A stretch of 64,000 bases of DNA from positions 287,738,397 through 287,802,396 of the forward strand of contig CM061062.1 of NCBI GenBank assembly GCA_030762895.1. Reading direction: 5' to 3'. Below, one piece after another: positions 45,549-56,206 of this stretch. Both the position numbers and the translations under genes were made by a program. The first letter of the stretch is position 1, and each line of letters starts with the position of its first letter. The DNA comes from Sophora flavescens. Its lineage: Eukaryota > Streptophyta > Magnoliopsida > Fabales > Fabaceae. The notes below the pieces were generated by a model. It saw only the letters and a list, made by a program, of their open reading frames with translations. It had not been told where the DNA came from and searched no databases.

Positions 45549-47610
45549 TCATCCTATCATGAAAATATTTTGTTTTCTCTTTATAAATCCGGGAGCTTTC
45601 ATAGGCTTCTAGCCTAAGCTCCTCAAGCTGCTGCAACTGGAGTTTCCTTTCAATACCAGCTTTCTTCATTTCCAAGTTACAGCACTTGACTGCCCAATAC
45701 GCACGGTGCTCAACTTCCATAGGGAGGTGACATGCCTTACCAAATATCAGCCTAAAGGGGGACATCCCTGTTGGCGTCTTGAAAGCGGTCCTGTGAGCCC
45801 ACAGTGCGTCTTCCAGACGGCGGCTCCATTCCTTTCTATTCGGCTGCACCATTTTCTCTAAGATCTGCTTGATCTCCCTATTTGATATCTCAGCCTGGCC
45901 ATTGGTCTGGGGATGGTAAGCAGTGGAAACTCTATGCACAACTCCATATTTCCGGAGTAAGGCTTCCATGGTGCGGTTGCAGAAGTGAGTGCCCTGGTCA
46001 CTGATAGTAGCCCGAGGTATGCCAAACCTGCAAAAAATATTGGACCTAACAAATTTTGAAACAACTTTAGCATCGTTAGTCCTAGTGGGGATAGCTTCCA
46101 CCCACTTTGAAACATAGTCAACAGCCAAAAGAATATATACAAAACCAAAAGATGCAGGGAAAGGACCCATAAAGTCGATTCCCCACACATCAAAAACCTC
46201 GCAAAAAAGCATGGGCTGCTGAGGCATCTCACTCCTACGAGTGATGGCAGGGCCTGCTGTTTGACATTCCCTACAATTCCTGTAGACCTCATAGGCATCT
46301 CTGAAAATTGTGGGCCAGTAGAACCCCGAATCTAGGACTTTTCTTGCCGTCCTCTGTGGTCCAAAGTGTCCCCCTACTTGGGAGGCATGAGAAAAGTGCA
46401 AGATGGACTCTGTCTCATAATCGGGGACACACCTCCGAATCACCTGATCACTGCAAAACTTCCAAAGGTACGGATCATCCCACACATAATATTTTGAATC
46501 ACTCTTGAGCTTGTGGATCTTGGATCTGCTTGTACCTGCAGGAACAACACCAGCAATAAGAAAGTTAACAATGTCAGCAAACCATGGAGTCACCCCATGC
46601 AGATGTAGAAGCTGTTCATCTGGAAAATCATCCTGGATGGGAGAAGGATCCTCATCCCTTGCTATTCGGCTCAAGTGATCGGCTACCAAATTTTCAGCTC
46701 CACTCCTGTCTTTTATCTCCACATTGAACTCTTGGAGCAAAAGCATCCACCGAATCAATCTTGGCTTCGCTTCTGGTTTCTTTAACAGGTACTTCAGAGC
46801 TGCATGGTCAGTAAAAACAATAACCTTGGAACCTAGCAAATATGACCTAAATTTATCAAGTGCAAAAACAACAGCTAGCAGTTCCTTTTCAGTGGTGGTG
46901 TAATTTGATTGTGCAACATCTAAAGTCCTGGAAGCATAATGAATGACATGGGCAGCCTTGCCCACCCTTTGTGCCAGAACCGCTCCCACAGTATAATTAG
47001 AAGCATCACACATGAGCTCAAAAGGGAGGGTCCAATCAGGGGGCTGGATGACGGGGGTAGAGGTCAATGCTCTTTTCAGGTAGTCAAATGCCTTCTTGCA
47101 GTTGTCATCAAAATGCAACATGGCATCATTCTTCAGCAAGTTTGACAATGGCAGAGCTATCTTGCTGAAGTCCTTAATGAAGCGCCTGTAGAAACCTGCA
47201 TGGCCAAGAAAAGAACGAATCTCGCGAACGCAAGATGGATAAGGCAATGTAGAAATCACATCAATTTTTGCAGGATCTACTGAAATACCCTCTTTAGAAA
47301 TAACATGACCCAAAACAATCCCCTGTTCTACCATAAAGTGACATTTTTCATAGTTCAAAATCAGATCAGTCTCAATGCATCTTTCTAGAACTAAACTCAG
47401 ATTATGCAAACATGCATCAAATGAGGAGCCATATACAGTGAAGTCATCCATGAACACCTCCATGCAATTTTCAATAAATTCAGTAAAAATGCTAAGCATG
47501 CATCTTTGGAAAGTGCCAGGAGCATTACAAAGGCCAAATGGCATCCTCCTATAGGCAAACGTCTTGAAGGGGCACGTGAAAGTGGTCTTTCCCACGATCC
47601 TGCAGGGCAA
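45505..47610 (-). CDS. pol: Athila pol: reverse transcriptase, RNase H, integrase (701-codon open frame)
   Basis: RT: TFTCPFKTFAYRRMPFGLCN, then catalytic E-V-F-M-D-D-F (about 47445-47465). RNase H: L-M-C-D-A-S, T-E-K-E-L-L-A-V, F-T-D-H-A-A-L acidic residues present (46780-47015). Integrase: H-F-S-H...H-F-G...C-R-E-C zinc domain (about 46260-46410), then D in W-G-I-D-F-M-G (about 46165), D in I-S-D-Q-G-T-H (about 45995), E in G-Q-A-E-I-S-N (about 45885). The core enzymes are thus intact, but the N-terminus of RT is in other frames (47397-47800). The start at 47610 is only the first Met after the frameshift. Confidence 0.92.
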   Translation of the reverse strand: MPCRIVGKTTFTCPFKTFAYRRMPFGLCNAPGTFQRCMLSIFTEFIENCMEVFMDDFTVYGSSFDACLHNLSLVLERCIETDLILNYEKCHFMVEQGIVLGHVISKEGISVDPAKIDVISTLPYPSCVREIRSFLGHAGFYRRFIKDFSKIALPLSNLLKNDAMLHFDDNCKKAFDYLKRALTSTPVIQPPDWTLPFELMCDASNYTVGAVLAQRVGKAAHVIHYASRTLDVAQSNYTTTEKELLAVVFALDKFRSYLLGSKVIVFTDHAALKYLLKKPEAKPRLIRWMLLLQEFNVEIKDRSGAENLVADHLSRIARDEDPSPIQDDFPDEQLLHLHGVTPWFADIVNFLIAGVVPAGTSRSKIHKLKSDSKYYVWDDPYLWKFCSDQVIRRCVPDYETESILHFSHASQVGGHFGPQRTARKVLDSGFYWPTIFRDAYEVYRNCRECQTAGPAITRRSEMPQQPMLFCEVFDVWGIDFMGPFPASFGFVYILLAVDYVSKWVEAIPTRTNDAKVVSKFVRSNIFCRFGIPRATISDQGTHFCNRTMEALLRKYGVVHRVSTAYHPQTNGQAEISNREIKQILEKMVQPNRKEWSRRLEDALWAHRTAFKTPTGMSPFRLIFGKACHLPMEVEHRAYWAVKCCNLEMKKAGIERKLQLQQLEELRLEAYESSRIYKEKTKYFHDRMIARKIFCGSTGLTV

Positions 47611-47802
47611 TATGGATCCGGAAGTACCGGAAAAGCCATCAAGAAAACAGTAATGAGATTTACCAGGCCAGCCGTTCCGGCAGATCGATCTATGAGCGGC
47701 AAAGGAAAGTGATCCTTTCTGGTGGCTTGGTTCAACTTCCTATAATCTGTCTGGACTACTGCTTGACTATTCTAGACTCTAGTGGGTACAAGCTCATTAT
47801 TA
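47611..47802 (-). pseudogene. Athila RT N-terminal segment, frameshifted
   Basis: The conserved D-Y-R-K-L-N-Q-A-T-R-K-D-H-F-P-L-P stretch is present (about 47710-47755) but in a different frame from both neighbours, with a TAG near 47775. Two indels (about 47680 and 47845) separate it. Confidence 0.8.
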
Positions 47803-48237
47803 TCATTTCTTACCACTGTGTGGCCGGACTTCTTGGGTACAACTTGCCTTTGGACTTACCCAAGTCTTGTCAGAGATGGGGTATATGATACCCGCCTGCA
47901 GAAGTTTAGTCACCTCTTTCTTCACCACATCCAGAATCAATGGATTGAGCCGCCTTTGGGCCTGCCTAACTGGTTTAGCCCCATCCTCCAACAGAATTTT
48001 ATGCATACATCTGGAGGGGCTAATTCCTAGGATGTCAGCCAAGGTCCACCCAATAGCCTTCTTGTGCTTCTTCAGAACCTCCAATAGTTTTGCTTCCTGG
48101 TCAGAGTCAAGGCTGGAGGAAATAATGACTGGAAGTTGTTCATTCGTCTCCAAGTAAGCATACTTCAGGTTCCCAGGAAGTGGCTTGAGCTCTAAGGAGG
48201 GTGGCTGCTCAATGGATGGTACATTTGGAGTAGCCAT
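47803..48237 (-). pseudogene. Athila pol linker before RT
   Basis: Has the conserved LKPLPGNLKYAYLE and A-I-G-W-T-L-A-D-I-L-G-I-S-P blocks that precede RT in Athila/Diaspora-type elements, then P-V-R-Q-A-Q-R-R-L-N-P. Ends by frameshift at W-V-S-P. An upstream in-frame TAA (48250-48252) separates it from the protease. Confidence 0.85.
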
Positions 48238-48249
48238 GATGTCAAGAAC

Positions 48250-48898
48250 TTAGACCGAACAGACAGCTTCACTCACACTATCACCCTGCAAAGTTGAATC
48301 AAGAAACTCAGCACAAACAGCACACGGGTTAGTGTCAGTACAGTCAGTACATGAATATATATCATCAAAGCCAGAAATAAATGGAAAATCAGAAATAAGG
48401 TCCTCATGGGTGTCATCAATAATGTCAGAAAGCAACTCTAATTGGAAAACAGAGTGCTCTTCCAATGGATGTTTCATAGCATCAAAGATGTTAAACTTTG
48501 CCACAATATCACCAAACTCCATAGACATGGTCCCATCATCAACATCAATCTTAGTCTTAGATGTCTTCATGAATGGTCTGCCCAAGATTATTGGTGATCT
48601 ACTTGAATTTGTCTCTCCTGCCATGTCTAGGATGTAGAAGTCAGCAGGAAAAATCAACTCATCAACTTGTACCAGCACATCTTCTACCATTCCCATGGGG
48701 CGGGCACTGGTCCTGTTGGCCAACTGGATAGTGAGACCTGTATACTGCAAGGGACCAAGATCAAGGTTATTGAAAATAGAGGTGGGCATGACATTTATGG
48801 AGGCTCCCAAATCCAACATGCAATTTTCAAATTTTCTGTCCCCAATAATGCATGGAATAGTAAAAGTGCCTGGATCATTGCACTTCTATGGTAGTGCC
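48250..48898 (-). pseudogene. Athila retropepsin
   Basis: Protease with C-M-L-D-L-G-A-S-I-N-V-M-P (active-site D-L-G-A-S, about 48805-48820), Q-L-A-N-R-T-S and I-I-L-G-R-P-F-M-K-T (about 48560-48600), then an acidic tail. A TAG near 48890 interrupts the join with gag, where relatives have Gln. Processes gag-pol. Confidence 0.88.
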
Positions 48899-50595
48899 TG
48901 AGTAGGGGCTGAGACAGTAACTTTTTCTGGTGCAGGCTTAGACTGGATAAGAGCTGAAACATTTCTTCCCAAATTAACTCTCTCATTACTCTTCAACTTC
49001 CTCTTGTTGGTGCATAAATCCTTCAGAAATTTAGCATACTTAGGCACCTGCTTGATCACATCTAGAAGGGGAATATTCACAGCCACCTTTCTGAACACAT
49101 CTAGAATTTCCCTCTCCTTGTCTTCCCCACCAATCTTCTTATTTTTCTGCACTCTGTGTGGGAAGGGGATCGGTGGTATGTACACTTTCTCAGCTTCAAC
49201 AATAACAGAAGGCTCAGGAGTTACCTCAACAGTTTCTTCATCTTTTCCAGAGGATGCCTCAACAACTTTTCCAGATCTCAGAGAAATGGCACTCACATTA
49301 GGATTGGAGACATTGGGATTTATCACTGTTTGTGCCGGTAGTTGACTTGATCCTTGAGCTTGCTGTATGTTGTTTATGGAAGTGGCAAGCTGTCCAATCT
49401 GTGTCTGTAAGGCTTGAATGGTAGCATCCGTCCGCTGCTGAAACTGTCCAATCTGTCCAATCTATGTGGTCAAAGTCTGAATACTAGTATTTGCTTGCTG
49501 CTGAAACTGGAGATTATTTGCAGCCAATTGCTTGATCATGTCTTCTAGGGAAGGTTCGGAAGGTGCAGAAGTGGTCACTTGAGGAGGATTCTGAGGTGCT
49601 GCCATCGGTTGTTGTTGGGATGAGTTCCCATACCGAAGGTTAGGATGATTCCTCCAGTTGGGATGGTACCTATTTGTGGAGAGGTCAGGAGTGTTGTACC
49701 GGTTCTGACTGTTGCCTTGATTGTAAGGATGGACTGCATAAGCTTGAGGCAATTCAGTAACTGACCCTTCTCTCAGAATGGGGCATGCATCAAACGGGTG
49801 CTCAGGAGAGTTGCACATGCCACACAACATCGCCGACTGAACCTTATCCATTGCCAATTTCTCCACCAAAGAAGTGAGCCTATCAATTCTATCATCACGG
49901 TCCTGGTTGGAAGAAGAACTATGGACCTCATGCATACCTCTTGTCTCATCAGAATTTCTCCTGGTTGTAAACTGCTGGGAGTTCAGTGACATATTTTTAA
50001 TTAATTGCTTGGCAGTAGCTGGAGTCTTATCAACAAGTGATCCCCCACTAGCAGCATCCAAAATATTTCTATCCATCGGTAGTAACCCTTCATAAAAATA
50101 CTGGACAAGAAGTTGCTCAGAAATCTGATGCTGAGGGCAACTGGATATCAACTGCTTGAATCTCTCCCAATATTCAGCCAATGACTCATTTCCTTGTCTG
50201 ATGCCACATATTTCCTTCCTGATTGATGCAGCTCTGGAGGCAGGAAAATATTTCTCTAAGAAGAGCTTCTTCAAATCGTTCCAGGTGGCAATAGAGTTTG
50301 GCTCAAGATATAACAACCAATCCTTTGCAGCGCCCTGTAGTGAAAACGGGAAAGCTCTCAGCTTGATGTGATCCTCAGTTACTCCCTCTGGTCTCAAGGT
50401 TGTGGAGCAGACAACCTGGAATTCCTTCAAATGCTTGTGTGGATCCTCACCTGCAAGACCACTAAACCTTGGCAACAAATGGATTAGACCAGATTTTAAT
50501 TCAAAGGGAGTAACAGCACCAGAATATTCAATACACAAGCCATTATAATTAACATCAGGGGCGGCAAGCTGTCTTAATGTCCTTTGGTCACCCAT
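48886..50595 (-). pseudogene. gag: Athila gag, one internal stop
   Basis: From MGDQRTLRQLAAPDVN: F-E-L-K-S-G-L-I-H-L-L-P-R-F-S-G, D-P-H-K-H-L-K-E-F, A-K-D-W-L-L-Y-L, W-N-D-L-K-K-L-F-L-E-K-Y-F-P (50250-50500) form the Retrotrans_gag domain. A degraded zinc knuckle (C-G-M-C...H-P-F-D-A-C, about 49780-49825) and a Gln-rich part follow. TAG at 49462-49464 interrupts a T-T-x-I-G-Q repeat, where Gln (CAG) is expected, then the frame continues to 48886. A related sequence upstream (FDPEIERTLHTRR) is open without an ATG, so the real start may be further up. Confidence 0.9.
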
Positions 50596-50791
50596 ATTAT
50601 CAAAAACAGTTTTAGAATTAGAATCACTACTAGTACTAGCCCGAATTGCTCTACGACGTGTGTGCAGTGTTCTTTCAATTTCAGGATCAAAATCACACAG
50701 GTCAGGGCAAGTAGACCTAGTAGCCAGACCAATTCAAAACAAAACGAAAGTGAAAGAAAAAATAAAAAAATGCGAAAATAACAAACAAGAG

Positions 50792-50809
50792 TCCCCGACA
50801 ACGGCGCCA
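50792..50809 (-). promoter_or_regulatory. Primer-binding site of the Athila-type element
   Basis: TGGCGCCGTTGTCGGGGA on the minus strand, tRNA-Asp type, beside the 5' LTR. Confidence 0.88.
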
Positions 50810-50813
50810 ATTT

Positions 50814-52110
50814 TTTATCGCGCTGTCGCGCACGCGCCAAAAAGCGAGCGGTTTGTAAAAATGTAGTTTAGGGCGACAACTCGGATATCGTTTCACAAGG
50901 ACTCTTGACTTGTTATTTATCACAAAAATCATTTTTGGGGGGGGGGGGGGGGGGGGTTGGGGGTTGGATTTGAATGCAATTAAGAAAACAAAACAATAAC
51001 AGAGCAATAAAAACAAAGCATAAACAGAGCAGTTTAAAAGATTATCAGATAACTAAAGACGATTAATCTACTATTCTCGATTTCCCAACTATCATCGGTT
51101 CATGCAAATTCCAAGCCCTAAGCAGATTCTAATCCCCTTTCGGTTGTAGCAACAATTAACAAACGAAATCGCTACATCGAGATATATGTTCCTATTCCCG
51201 AATTAAACAAACGGGGTTAAGCCCTCATGAACTAAACGAACATGAACGAACACACGTGAATTAAACAAACGCGATTCGATATAGGAACATAACATCACCG
51301 AAATAAATCAATACAACACTATACACTCCTGAATTAAACAAACAGAAATATATAGCATAGTATTGAAAAGGGAAAAGCATACAAAACAGGAATTACAAAA
51401 CCTCAAGTGTAGTGGAAATCGATTACAGTAGACTAATCTAAGAAAATTAGTTCTCCATGGAAAAACGAAACACACAGAAAATATGTAAAAACAATGGAGA
51501 ATCCAAAGTCCTTCCAATCTGCCCAGAACAACCATTTATAGTATTCAAGAACTGCGCCTACTCGCGAGGCGAACCATCACTTGCGAGGTGAGTATTATGA
51601 ACAGTCTGCAACGTTTGGTCTTCTCGTGGGGCAAAGTACTGCTCGCGTGGCCAGGAATAGAAGAGTCATGGCTTCCGGTCTTCAGTCTCGCGAGGCGAGA
51701 CATGGATCCGCGAGGTGACACAGAAAGGGTTGCATTTTCTGAGCGATCGGCCTTCGGTTTTGCGAGGCGAAATAGTAGTATTCGCAGGGCGAGCTAGAGA
51801 GGATGACATTTTTGATGTTCAGCTGGCTTTCAGGATTGCGAGGCGAGAAGGCTCTCGCGGGGTGAACACCTCCAAGATTGGAATTTTCTCTGTTTCTTTA
51901 TTCCCTTGACTTCTAACTTAACCTGAAAACAATAAAATAGCCATAAGTGCTTTATTTGACTCAAAACTGGCTAAATTAACCTAAAACTACTTTAGAGACT
52001 CAAAACCTTGCTTGAGGACAATCTAATCTAATTTGGGTGAAAATGAGATATAATTAGCACAAAACCCTGGTCATACTAGCCATAAAACTAGATGAGCCAG
52101 AGGCTTATCA
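50814..52110 (-). repeat. 5' LTR of the Athila-type element
   Basis: About 1297 bp, homologous to 42558-43839. It contains a run of about 20 G at 50937-50956. Confidence 0.93.
51562..51865. repeat. Paired-motif array TCGCGAGGCGA, Athila-type 5' LTR
   Basis: Same five-pair layout as 43292-43594 (starts 51562/51581, 51624/51643, 51688/51708, 51760/51782, 51836/51855). Many motif copies are changed at CpG (TTGCGAGGTGA, TCGTGGGGCAA), more than in the flanking LTR. Confidence 0.9.
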
Positions 52111-53780
52111 ATCTTCATGATGATCTCAAAAGGGATTGGAAGTTAAACACTCATCATCCTAAGGATCTTATTATTGGAAATCCTTCTGAAGGAGTAAGAA
52201 CCAGATCCACATTAAGAGAATCAAGCGATATGGCCTTTATTTCAGATTTGGAGCCTAAACGCATCGAAGAAGCTCTTGAGGATGAAAGCTGGATTCTTGC
52301 TATGCAAGAAGAACTTAACCAATTCACCAGAAATGATGTCTGGACTCTTGTCTCTAAGCCTAAAAACAAGTCAGTTATTGGAACAAGATGGGTCTTCAGA
52401 AACAAATTGGATGAAGATGGTAAAGTTGTCAGAAATAAGCCAAGGTTAGTAGCTCAAGGCTATAACCAACAAGAAGGTATTGATTATACTGAAAACTTTC
52501 CACCTGTATCTAGAATAGAAGCCATACGCATTTTAATGTCATATGTTGCACAACACCAAATTACCCTATTTCAAATGGATGTAAAAAGTGCTTTTCTAAA
52601 TGGTATAATTGAAGAAGAAGTGTATGTTAAACAACCCCCTGGTTTTGAGGATACTGATAAACCAGATCACATTTTCAAACTTAAAAAGGCATTATATGGT
52701 TTGAAACAAGCACCTAGAGCATGGTATGATAGACTCAGTTCTTTTCTTATGCATAATGGTTTTACTAGAGGACAAGTAGACACTACTCTGTTCAAAAAAT
52801 GTTCTAAAGAGAACTTTATTATAGTTCAAATATATGTTGATGATATTATTTTTGGAGCAACTAATGAAAAGCTGTGCAAGGAATTTTCAAGTCTAATGCA
52901 AGCTGAATTTGAGATGAGCATGATGGGAGAATTGAAGTTCTTCCTTGGATTACAAATCAAGCATACAAGTGATGGAATTTACATTCATCAACAAAAATAT
53001 ACCAAGGAGATACTCAAGAAATACAAAATGGAAAATGTAAAGCTCATGAAAACCCCTATGCAACCTAATGCAAAACTAAGCAAAGATGATGAAGGTAAAA
53101 AGGTAGATCAAACTGTCTACAGAGGTATGATTGGCTCTCTACTGTACTTAACTTCAAGCAGACCTGACATTCAATTTAGTGTCTGTATGTGTGCTAGATT
53201 CCAATATGATCCTAGAGAATCTCATCTTAAGGCTGTAAAAAGAATATTTAGATATTTGCTTGGAACTACTAATCTTGGTTTGCTGTATTTAAGATCAAAA
53301 GAATACAGATTAGTGGGATATTGTGATGCTGACTTTGCTGGAGACATAATAGAAAGAAAAAGCACCAGTGGAAGTTGTCACTTCATTGGAGCAAGTTTAG
53401 TCTCATGGTCAAGCAAGAGGCAGACAACCATTGCCTTGTCTACTACTGAAGCAGAATACATCTCTGCTGCTAGTTGCTGCTCTCAACTCTTATGGGTAAA
53501 ACATCAACTTGAGGATTACTCTATTTATGAACATAACATATCTGTATGGTGTGATAATTCAAGTGCTATATGCTTAACTAAAAATCCAATTCAGCATTCT
53601 AAGGCTAAGCATATTGAAATCAAACATCATTTCATTAGGGATTATGTTCAGAAAGACATCTTTGATAATAAGTTTGTTAAAACTGAAAATCAATGGGCAG
53701 ATATTTTCACTAAACCCCTCGCAGAAGAAAGGTTTTTATTTATTAGAGATAATCTAAACATGCATTGCATTGTTGAATGA
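52111..53780 (+). CDS. Sirevirus reverse transcriptase and RNase H (3' part of split pol)
   Basis: Open from the Athila LTR edge to the stop at 53778-53780. RT blocks: KSVIGTRWVFRNKLDEDGKV, F-Q-M-D-V-K-S-A-F-L-N-G, K-A-L-Y-G-L-K-Q-A-P-R-A-W-Y, catalytic I-Y-V-D-D-I-I-F (about 52832-52855). RNase H: G-Y-C-D-A-D-F-A-G, S-T-T-E-A-E-Y-I-S, W-C-D-N-S-S, then KHIEIKHHFIRD and A-D-I-F-T-K-P-L. No internal stop. The ATG at 52092 belongs to the inserted LTR, so the native reading begins at about 52111. It looks functional if rejoined, but upstream parts are dead. Confidence 0.92.
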
Positions 53781-54198
53781 CATGTCTGAATGTTAAGCTG
53801 TCTGTGCAAAATCTGTCATTACTCCTATATACATGTTCTTTCAACTAAGCATTAGTTCAGGGGGAGTAATGATACAATAAGTTAAGTGGAATATGTCTAA
53901 TATGCTTGCTGCATTACTATGATTTTCTTAACATGTTATCTTGCCTTTAACATATCTCATAAATAAAACTTGATAACCCTTTTTGATGTTGACAAAAGGG
54001 GGAGAAAGGGATTAATGAATAGGGAGAATGAGAGAAATGAAAATGGGAGAATAGGAGAAATATAATGGGAGAATGAATATGATATGACCTGTTCACTTAA
54101 GAAAATTTCAACCTGTCTATATATGCTATTTTCTTTGTTGATATTTTCTGAGGTTCATTAAATCATCTCAATGTTTGTCATCATCAAAAAGGGGGAGA
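53781..54198 (+). other. Sirevirus 3' internal region with repeated polypurine tracts
   Basis: Three tracts of the form AGGGGGAG occur: about 53858-53866, 53993-54010 and 54186-54198, the last beside the LTR. No env-like frame. Confidence 0.7.
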
Positions 54199-56206
54199 TT
54201 GTTAAGTCTCTAAAATATTTGATATGCATTTCCCTAAGTTTTGATGAAAACTAAACATTGGTTAATGATTTAATTAACCTTCATATTGGTTGCTAACCTA
54301 TCTATTGAGTGTGCAGATTAAGAAATAGAATCATCCGTCCAACACTGTTTAAAGATTAAAGCTCTCGTCCATCGCAAATGTTTGAAGCGCACGTCCAAAA
54401 CACAAGAGAAAGAAACCCGCGTCCAATAAAAATATCATAAGGCCACGTCCACTAAAAGTATCAGAAGGACGCGTCCACTAAAATTATCAGAAGCCCGTGT
54501 CTACTAAAAACAACAAAAGGTTGCGTCTACTTAAAGTATCAGAATAGCGCGTCCATCAAAGTATCAGAAAAGCCCGTCCAGTGAGGTATCAAAATTATCC
54601 GTCCAATGACGTGGCACTTGGAGCTCGTCCATCAAAGTATCAAAAAAGCCCGTCCGGTGAGGTATCAGAATTATCCGTCCAATGACGTGGCACTTGGAGC
54701 TCGTCCATTAAAGTATCAGAATAGCGCGTCCATTAAAGTATCATAACAGCGCGTCCATTGAGGTCAAATTGTATCCGTCCAATGACGTGGCAAGAGACTC
54801 TCGTCCACTAGAGTAACTAAGACTCTCATCGACTAGAGTAACTGAGACTCTCGTCCACTAGAGTAACTGAGACTCTCGTCCACTAGAGTAACTGAGACTC
54901 TCGTCCACCAGACTAACTGAGACTCTCGTCCAGTAAAGTAACAGAGGCTCTCGTCCACTAAAGATGACAGAAGCTCTCGTCCACTAGAGTAACAGAAGTG
55001 CTCGTCCACTAAAGGTGACAGAAGCGCTCGTCCACTAGTCTTTGGACTTGCTGGGTCCTTAATATGGAGCTCGTCTACTAGCCCGAATGAAAACTCAAAT
55101 GACTAGACGTGATTATTTTCAAGATGGAAGCACTTATCTTATGAACGTAAATTCTCTAAGGATTATCAGAATCTTAGTTCAAGAATCAGAAAGAGACTTG
55201 AAGCCTTCTCTCCTACTCAGTTTCACGATTATCAAGAAAGTCAGAAGCTACTCTCTCAAGCAACCTTGGATAATCAGAACCAAAGACCAACTAAAGAATG
55301 CTTCCAACGTGCTTTATTCCCTAATACCTCTGGTCCTTACACAAAAAGGGAAGTGTACTCAGTAAAGTACAAAAAGCTCTCTGCACAACTTTGATATGGT
55401 TGTAGCACGATGAATAAAGCCATGATCCTTCATGTTAGAGTACAACCAACGACTCTATTGCATTAATGGCTGCCCAGAACGACTCTATTATATTAATGAC
55501 TACTCAGAATGACTCTATTGCAATTAATGAAGTTCTACTTGAAGCCAACATCTGAGGGGATGTCTCTAACGGATCCTAAATGCTTGAAGACCATAAATAC
55601 AGAAGCCATTGAAGATGAAGAAAAAAGAGAGAATACACATTGCATTAAAACGCCATTACTCTGAGCATTTATTTCTTCATTCTTTTATTCTTTATTCTTC
55701 AATCATTTTGAAGTTATTACACAAACTTTCCCGAGCCTTACATTTAAACCACTCTCTGAGTGTTAGTGAAAGATCTGCCTGTGAGAAATTGTATTTATTA
55801 CAAACCTAATCTCTCAAACAAACCAGAGTGAGCCTGAAGAGGCTAGGTGTGCAAATAATACTTGTCTTGAGCCTGAAGAGGCTAGGTGTGCAAATAATAC
55901 TTGAGTCTGTAACCTTATCAGTTATAGTGGATAAATCTTGGTGTTGCCAAGGACTGGACGTAGCTCTTTGATTTGAAGAGTGAACCAAGATAAATCACCG
56001 TGACAATCTCTCTTCCCTTAAACTCTTTAATTGCTTTAGTTTTTCTTGCATCTGTCAAGTGGTGTGTGTGCAATAGTCACACGTCCATCCTGTATTCTTC
56101 CACTCGTCCAAAGCTAGCTTTCTGTTTGCGAAAAGATTTCAGCTTTGCTTAAATTATGATAAACACAATTCAACCCCCCTTCTCGTGTTTATAGTTGTCT
56201 ATTTCA
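54199..56206 (+). repeat. 3' LTR of the Sirevirus
   Basis: 2008 bp, TGTTAAGTCTC...GTCTATTTCA, homologous to 37518-39360 with extra tandem units. Confidence 0.94.
54330..55085 (+). repeat. CGTCCA-type tandem array in the Sirevirus 3' LTR
   Basis: As at 37590-38240, with about four extra 25-bp CTCGTCCACTAGAGTAACTGAGA units (54790-55010). Confidence 0.9.

Larger units (their letters stand above)
42558..52110 (-). mobile_element. Athila-type Ty3/gypsy retrotransposon
   Basis: 9.55 kb on the minus strand: LTRs of about 1.28-1.30 kb, tRNA-Asp-type PBS, gag, protease, RT, RNase H and integrase. The flanks share ATCTT (42553-42557 and 52111-52115), with the match running to ATCTTCA, inside the Sirevirus pol. 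The left LTR lacks about 10 bp at its outer edge compared with the right LTR and the solo LTR. The LTRs differ little outside the motif array, so it is the youngest insertion. The coding part has about five breaks. No env-like frame is seen. Confidence 0.92.
37518..56206 (+). mobile_element. Sirevirus (Ty1/copia, Maximus/SIRE-like), interrupted
   Basis: Flanked by perfect AAATG duplications (37513-37517 and 56207-56211). Long LTRs (1843 and 2008 bp), initiator-Met PBS, gag with two zinc knuckles and a coiled coil, integrase and RT-RNase H identify a Sirevirus. Pol is split by an Athila-type element (42558-52110). Three TAG stops and a protease Asp-to-Asn change inactivate it. No env-like frame is seen before the 3' LTR. 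Confidence 0.93.

Noticed and set aside
52092..52110. ATG at 52092 as the start of the RT protein
   Set aside because: These codons belong to the inserted Athila LTR; the native pol reading resumes at 52111.
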